Source: Pictodentalium vernedei
Taxonomy: Eukaryota; Mollusca; Scaphopoda; Dentaliida; Dentaliidae
Direction: 5' to 3'
NCBI GenBank assembly: GCA_031216915.1
Contig: CM062292.1
Coordinates: forward strand, 3,158,457-3,222,456
DNA length: 64,000 nt
Part shown: positions 58,786-64,000 of the stretch, in pieces
Numbering within the stretch: the first letter of the stretch is position 1
Layout of the letters: the number at the start of each line of letters is the position of its first letter
Translations under genes and position numbers: made by a program
The notes under the pieces: model-generated
Database searches by the model: none
What the model was told of the DNA's origin: nothing
The model's input: the letters and a program-made list of their open reading frames with translations, nothing else

Positions 58786-60149
58786 TGGGCCGATTTAGGG
58801 CGGGAAAATGTCGAAATTTTCGACTATTATCCCGACAGTTTCGTAGGCTAGCGAACGTTTTTCGTCTTTTATTTTTGTAACTTGGGCACCCCGTTTATCG
58901 GCTTGAATTTGGTTTAATTTAAAGGCTTGGAAAATCGTTTTTAGGAACTTTTTTTTTTAGCATTTCACAGGCACAAATTATCTCCCCTAGACTCTCAGCG
59001 GCTGTTGAAAAAACGTGTAACGTGGAGACTGCATGTGTAGTTATATGTTTAGTTGGAATCCTTCGACCCGTTGCATGAGATATCGCAGGCCTGAAACCGG
59101 GGTGGGGAGGGGTGGGGTGGGTGGGAGGGGGGCGTGGAGGGGGTGGGCGCGCCCACCCCCTAGAAAAATGTTTGCAGTCCCCCAAAAATTTTCAGACACT
59201 GTTTTTTTTTAACTTCGCATCATTTTGATCCTTTTTTTTCCACCAATGAGCAACTAATTCATGTCTGTCATTAAACTAGTTTTAATCCTATATGTGAGTA
59301 TATATTGTTATCACTGCGATGTTTATTCGACACACAGATTACACACAGCTATGACAATAGGAACACATTAACTAATTAACAAAAGAAATTATGTTCAATA
59401 GCAGGTTATTTTTGATGAGTGGTAATTGAACATAGGAGAAAATTGAGGTTGTAGGACAAGTGCCCCCCCCCCTCCCCTCCCCCCCCCCCCACATCCCTGT
59501 CCAAAAATGCTCAGTCGGACAATTGCCCCAGTGTATTTGGCAGCTAGGATGACTCGCCCAAGTGTATTTGGTAGCTAGGACGACTGCCCTCCAGTCCAGT
59601 GGGTGGACAGGACAACTGCCCCCACTCCAATTGTCAGCCAGGACAACTGCCTCCCACTCCATTGTCAACCAGGACGTACGAAAGAAAATATATATTTTAC
59701 TGCATATGGGTCGATGTATGGAATGCCCCAACTACCAGGTCAATTATTATTCATTTTTGTTTTCATGCGCTCCTGAACAAAAGTTGTCAATGGGGCAAAA
59801 TGTTTCCTGCAATGTTTTTGTTTTTAAATTAGAAGTTGAAAAGGCTGACAATTATTTTTTACAAGGGTGTTATCAATTACCACCACCACCACCATACCCC
59901 CGTGGCAACCCCCGGGGAATGAAGCAGTGTTTCTGTACTGTGCTGAACAAGTTCTATATTAATGGTAAAATGGGACCCAGTAATCAATGCCTGGAATGGA
60001 TGGAATTCTCTAAATTGTGCAGCTTTGGTATAAACGATTGGCTAAAACTTGCAGAACATATAATAATTCTTAATTCTGCATAGTTTTTCATAGGTTATTG
60101 GACAGAAATCGAAATTTTCAAAAGATGAATTTTGTTATTTGATCAGAAA
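58786..60149. other. Unique spacer between the inverted arms
   Basis: About 1.36 kb with G- and C-runs and short tandem words (GGACAACTGCC and relatives at 59520-59680). A 173-codon + frame (59562-60083) has no recognised domain. Nothing else seen. Confidence 0.5.
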
Positions 60150-62176
60150 AAAACAAACTTTTCGGGGTATGTTGAAATGGGAATTGATCCTCCAGAAGAA
60201 AGGAAATTGCTCCTTTGAATGCCAAATTTAACAATTTTCTCACGTCGGGCCGAACCATGGTAGGCTCGGCGCGACCATACTCGCCCCGGCGCGACCGTGC
60301 TTGCCGAATTAGGAAGATCTACAGTTCTAATAGTTTGTCAAGAACGCGCCCACTACCCAGTTGGAATTTCGAGGGCTCTCACCCCCACCCCCCACCCACA
60401 TTAAAAGGCTCTAGCGACGGCCCTACAGCTGAGGCATTATCGCGTGATTTGTTCAAAATAGTCACCTGCTTCCATGAACATAACACCGTGACATGCCTCA
60501 CAATGACACCGAAAACATGCTGAGCCGCAGAGCAATTTGAAATTCTGTGGGGGGGGGGGGGGGGGGGGGGGGAGAGGGGGGTGGGGATGCATTTCGAGCA
60601 TTCAGGCATATTAAACCGCTTCTCAACATTGTTACCTGTGTGAAAATGATGAGTCAAAACAGGTTTTAACAAATACTAGCAGGGTTACCCGATGCTGTAC
60701 GGTAAATTTCTAAGAAAAAACAGTTCATAAAGCCACAGCCCTGAGTACAAAATAGTAACTTGGGCAGGCCTGCGGCCCTAACCGCACCATAATATTCCCG
60801 GTAAAAAGTTACCTCAGGAAGACCCCTTTGAAGATCTATAGAAAAATTGTCATGACATTGGGTGACTCTCCCCACCCCGCTACTTTTTCAATCCATGACT
60901 CCCGGTGTAGAAAAAAACCCTAGCAGAACCAGCTTGTGCAATGTGGGTGGCTCCGTATGCCTTTTTATAGTGGTCACACAGACATACACACAAAATCCAC
61001 AAGTTTTGCGTTTTGCCCCTCCCCAACACCACCACCGGCAATTTTTTGAAACCTTTAAGATAAAAAGTCACCACTAGTAGACCCCTTTGAGGACCTATAT
61101 CAGTAAAAAACAAATTGGTCATAGCTTTTGGTGCCCCTCTCCAATCCCACCCCTGCACTTTTTTAAACCTGACAATGACCTCCGCCATAAAGTAGGCCAA
61201 TTTTGGGCACTATGGATGGCCCCATATTTATTTCTATAGCAGACACACAAACAAACATACATACGAAATCCATCATTTTTGCCCTTCCCCACCCTACCCC
61301 ACAGAGGCTTTTTTTTTAACTACTCCATTAAATTTTTAAACTTCACGAGACGTTTTCCCGATGTGTTGGTTAGCAGTGATGCGGACCGTATCGGACCGCC
61401 AATGATGTTCCGGTCCGGTCCGGTCCGGTCCAAGAAATAGCGGTCCGATATTCGGGCAGGCGGTCCATTTTTTTCTAGATGGATCGGTCCAAGGCGGTCC
61501 AATTCAGGGGCACAGGTCTCTCTCTTTAGAGTGTGTGTGTGTGGGGGGGGGGTGGTGGGGGGGGGTTGCGGGGGGGGGGATGGGCTACACAATGCGCAGG
61601 ACCAACCATGTTTTGGTCCTGCGGGCGTAACATTTGAAAATGTAAGCTGAAAATACACGATTTCCGCCTATTGCAGCATTACTCGGACACACAACGCGCA
61701 GGGCCAAGCATGGTTTGGCCCTGCGGGAGGAAATTTTGAAAAAGCAAGCTGAAAATACGCGACTTTCGCCTATTGCAGCATTGCTCGAACAAAATCAGCT
61801 GCTATCGGACCTATATATGTGGGAGGAGCGCGGGGGACATAACATGTAATGCCCCCCCCCCCCCCCGAAAAACTTAGTGGGGCACTCGCCCCCCCCCCCC
61901 CCCCCTGATCTGCGGCCATGGTCCAATTTAATAGGGTCACCACACCAAACCTACCAGATGAAATACAGGAACCAAGTTACTACCAACTAAATAGTTTCCA
62001 TGTGCACATAATCCAGATCGGCGTTTATAGAAATAGATACACAATACACATTGAAATTCTTTGCCGACAAAGGAATTGAATGACAGCTTCTTGTCACCGA
62101 ATTTGAGCGTTCGCTATTTTGGGAACCTTTTTGTAGAACCGCTCATCGCTGATACCTTCACCCGACACCCGTGACA
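60150..62176 (-). repeat. Right arm of the large inverted duplication
   Basis: It is the reverse complement, with divergence, of 56779-58785. Matching pairs include CTTCACCCGACACCCGTGAC (outer end) and GGTCACCACACCAAACCTAC. Confidence 0.85.
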
Positions 62177-62472
62177 GGAACCTCTCTCCGGCTAAAAAAA
62201 CATTATTTTGACTTTCCATCCTAAAAGCCGCCAGATGTCTCCATTAGATAACCGATTTCCATATTTTTTGGGGGGTGGGAAGCCTCCCCCACCCCAAACC
62301 ACCTACCATCGCTCATGCCTTTGGCGTCTGCACCAGGGGCTTACAGAATATGATGCGCCACATCGCCCGAGCCGCGTAGAAGCGAGATGGGGGCTGGTAA
62401 GAGAGGTGGTGCCCCCCTCTCGTTGGACGTGTCACGTTCCTTTTCCCGGGGAATAATTTTGAAATTCAAGAA

Positions 62473-62473
<1 letters not shown>

Positions 62474-62504
<31 letters not shown>
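62474..62504 (+). repeat. Poly(A) run of about 31 bases
   Basis: A pure A run not preceded by a recognised retroposon body; it may mark the end of a lost retrotransposed copy. Confidence 0.6.
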
Positions 62505-62506
<2 letters not shown>

Positions 62507-62872
62507 GCAATTTCCTTGACTATGTCCATTTGTGTCCATAATTTATAAGTTGTGAAAGGCATCAATAATTATACAATAATTATACAATAATTATGTCACA
62601 TGACCCCCAATTAGAATGTGAATAAATTATGAAATATTTCACATGTAAATTTGCTATTACGCACCCCCCACCCCCTCCCCCTCCACCCCCATGCGGTTTA
62701 TTCCCAGCAAGGCGAATGTCGAAATTGGTCATCCCAACAAAACGAATTTAACTAAAATGACTGCATGGCCCATTTCTTTTGAGGTTATGGGGGACAATGT
62801 ATACGAGAAGGGTAGGCCTATTATGAAGTAGAATTTTATTTTTCAAGAAAAAAACCTACTTGCGACAATATA

Positions 62873-63127
62873 GAGTACGTGGAGGTGGATTATAACTAAA
62901 TCACCCGCGGAGTGGAGTTATCACCCAAGCAATAACCTTCAAATTGTGTACATATTGACAAAAAACACAAGCAATGTTTCAGCCAATGGACCTCCGGTTT
63001 AACCCGGAGGTCCATTGGCTGAAACTTTGCTTGTGCTGGTTATGCTTTGCAAAAAAATTGCAATTATTGCTTGGGTGGAATCTCCACTCTGCGGGTGATG
63101 TAGTGACAATACATTCTCCACGTAGTG
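62873..63127. mobile_element. M3 MITE
   Basis: Ends GAGTACGTGGAGG and CTCCACGTAGTG, TA flanks, central hairpin with CCTCCGG/CCGGAGG. One terminal base differs from the other copies. Confidence 0.86.
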
Positions 63128-63609
63128 TAAACTAGGTAGAAAAACTCAAGAAAATAGCTTAACAATAGAGTAACAAACATTAAAGAGTTTACATATTGAA
63201 CCATATAATATAATAATTTAGCCTTTCTTTATCAATTTTCACGTTATTTATGCTTGATATAATTGCGAGGAAGATTTTCTATTTGTCAACTATAGGTTGT
63301 GGTAAGGTTCGGGTTTGAACCTCGAATTATCCTTTCAATTTTATAGAGCGTGAATTACGTGCGGACGGGAATTATGACAAGGAATAATGGAATATACAAG
63401 AAGTTTATTAAAATATTTTATCAGGAATGTTTTAACTTTTGTGGCCAGTGTCAGAATTTATATAAAAATCTCTTGTTTCGAGCAGGTTTTTTCAACTATG
63501 TCGGCAATATAATTTTTTTATAAAATGAGCTAATAGTGTCACAAGTGAGTTTTCATACAAAATAGCTGACTGGAAGTTTGTACAGCATTTAGTGAACACA
63601 GAGGACTGA

Positions 63610-63870
63610 CAAAGTAAGTTATTTCTTGTAGTTTGAGGTCACATATTTTTGCACAATGGCTAATCTCAACTAATCTCTCATGGCTAATCTCAGCTCCCCA
63701 ACTTATTAACTCCACACAAGCAAGGTTAGCATTGGTTGAAGACAAGTGCACCATAGACACGCAGCTCGCCTTAGTACACAACGCCACTGCGCCCCCCCCC
63801 CCCCCCCCGAGAGCAATGGGGGTGAAGTGTCTTGCCCAAGGACACAACGCAGTTGTCTGGCAAAGAGACT
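63610..63870 (-). mobile_element. Degenerate SINE copy
   Basis: Matches include GGTCACATATTTTTGCACAA, GGTTGAAGACAAGTGCACCA and GTGTCTTGCCCAAGGACACA. A run of cytosines (about 63791-63808) interrupts the body. Confidence 0.7.
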
Positions 63871-64000
63871 GAAGGATGTAACAATTGAACTCACTACGGA
63901 AATAAACTCTTGCTCAAGTCTGACAGTGAATGTGGTCGATCAAGAGATGGAAAATAAAAATATTCATAATAACTGCTCAGCAGCCACCGAAACATGGGGT

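Noticed and set aside
59562-60083. 173-codon + frame in the spacer of the inverted duplication
   Set aside because: Composition follows local C-rich repeats at its start; no domain seen and no support for a start or splice site.

Overview
This window reads as nuclear DNA of an animal, most likely a marine invertebrate. Evidence: split exons with GT-AG introns, an apple plus C-type lectin protein, Ty3/gypsy and tRNA-SINE elements, TTAA- and TA-flanked foldback MITEs, and many minisatellites. A cephalochordate (amphioxus) would fit the minisatellite-rich introns and lectin repertoire, but nothing here proves the species. There is no bacterial operon, CRISPR array, rRNA gene or functional tRNA gene.

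One host gene can be read with confidence, on the minus strand from 50178 down to 23765. Four coding exons (49900-50178, 38875-38974, 29994-30182, 23765-23988) join with matching phases (0, 1, 1) and consensus splice sites. Together they give 792 coding bases, that is 263 residues plus stop: a signal peptide, a PAN/apple domain, a short linker and a long-form C-type lectin domain. The introns (about 10.9, 8.7 and 6.0 kb) are packed with repeats.

Downstream of that gene, at 11564-22995, lies a Ty3/gypsy-type LTR retrotransposon on the minus strand. It has two 435-bp LTRs, a CATC target duplication, a primer-binding-site candidate and a polypurine tract. Its gag-pol is inactivated by frameshifts, stops and a 52-bp minisatellite inside gag. 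A SINE and a MITE have inserted near its 3' end. A second decayed mobile-type gene lies at 28031-29589 and is split by a MITE.

The rest is repeat landscape. Four MITE families recur. PB is piggyBac-like: TTAA target, CCCTTTACC ends, giant central palindrome, 12 copies plus fragments. M2, M3 and M4 all begin with CAGT and mostly lie next to TA. M2 and M3 share the same central hairpin although their ends differ. Ten tandem arrays have units of 10, 19, about 22, 24, 41, 45, 52, about 94, 105 and 108 bp; a further short 52-bp array lies inside the retrotransposon gag. Several arrays sit in the loop of, or against, an inverted repeat. The last 8 kb is dominated by a large inverted duplication with roughly 2-kb arms (56779-58785 and 60150-62176). 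The long open frames inside the arrays are products of periodicity, not genes.
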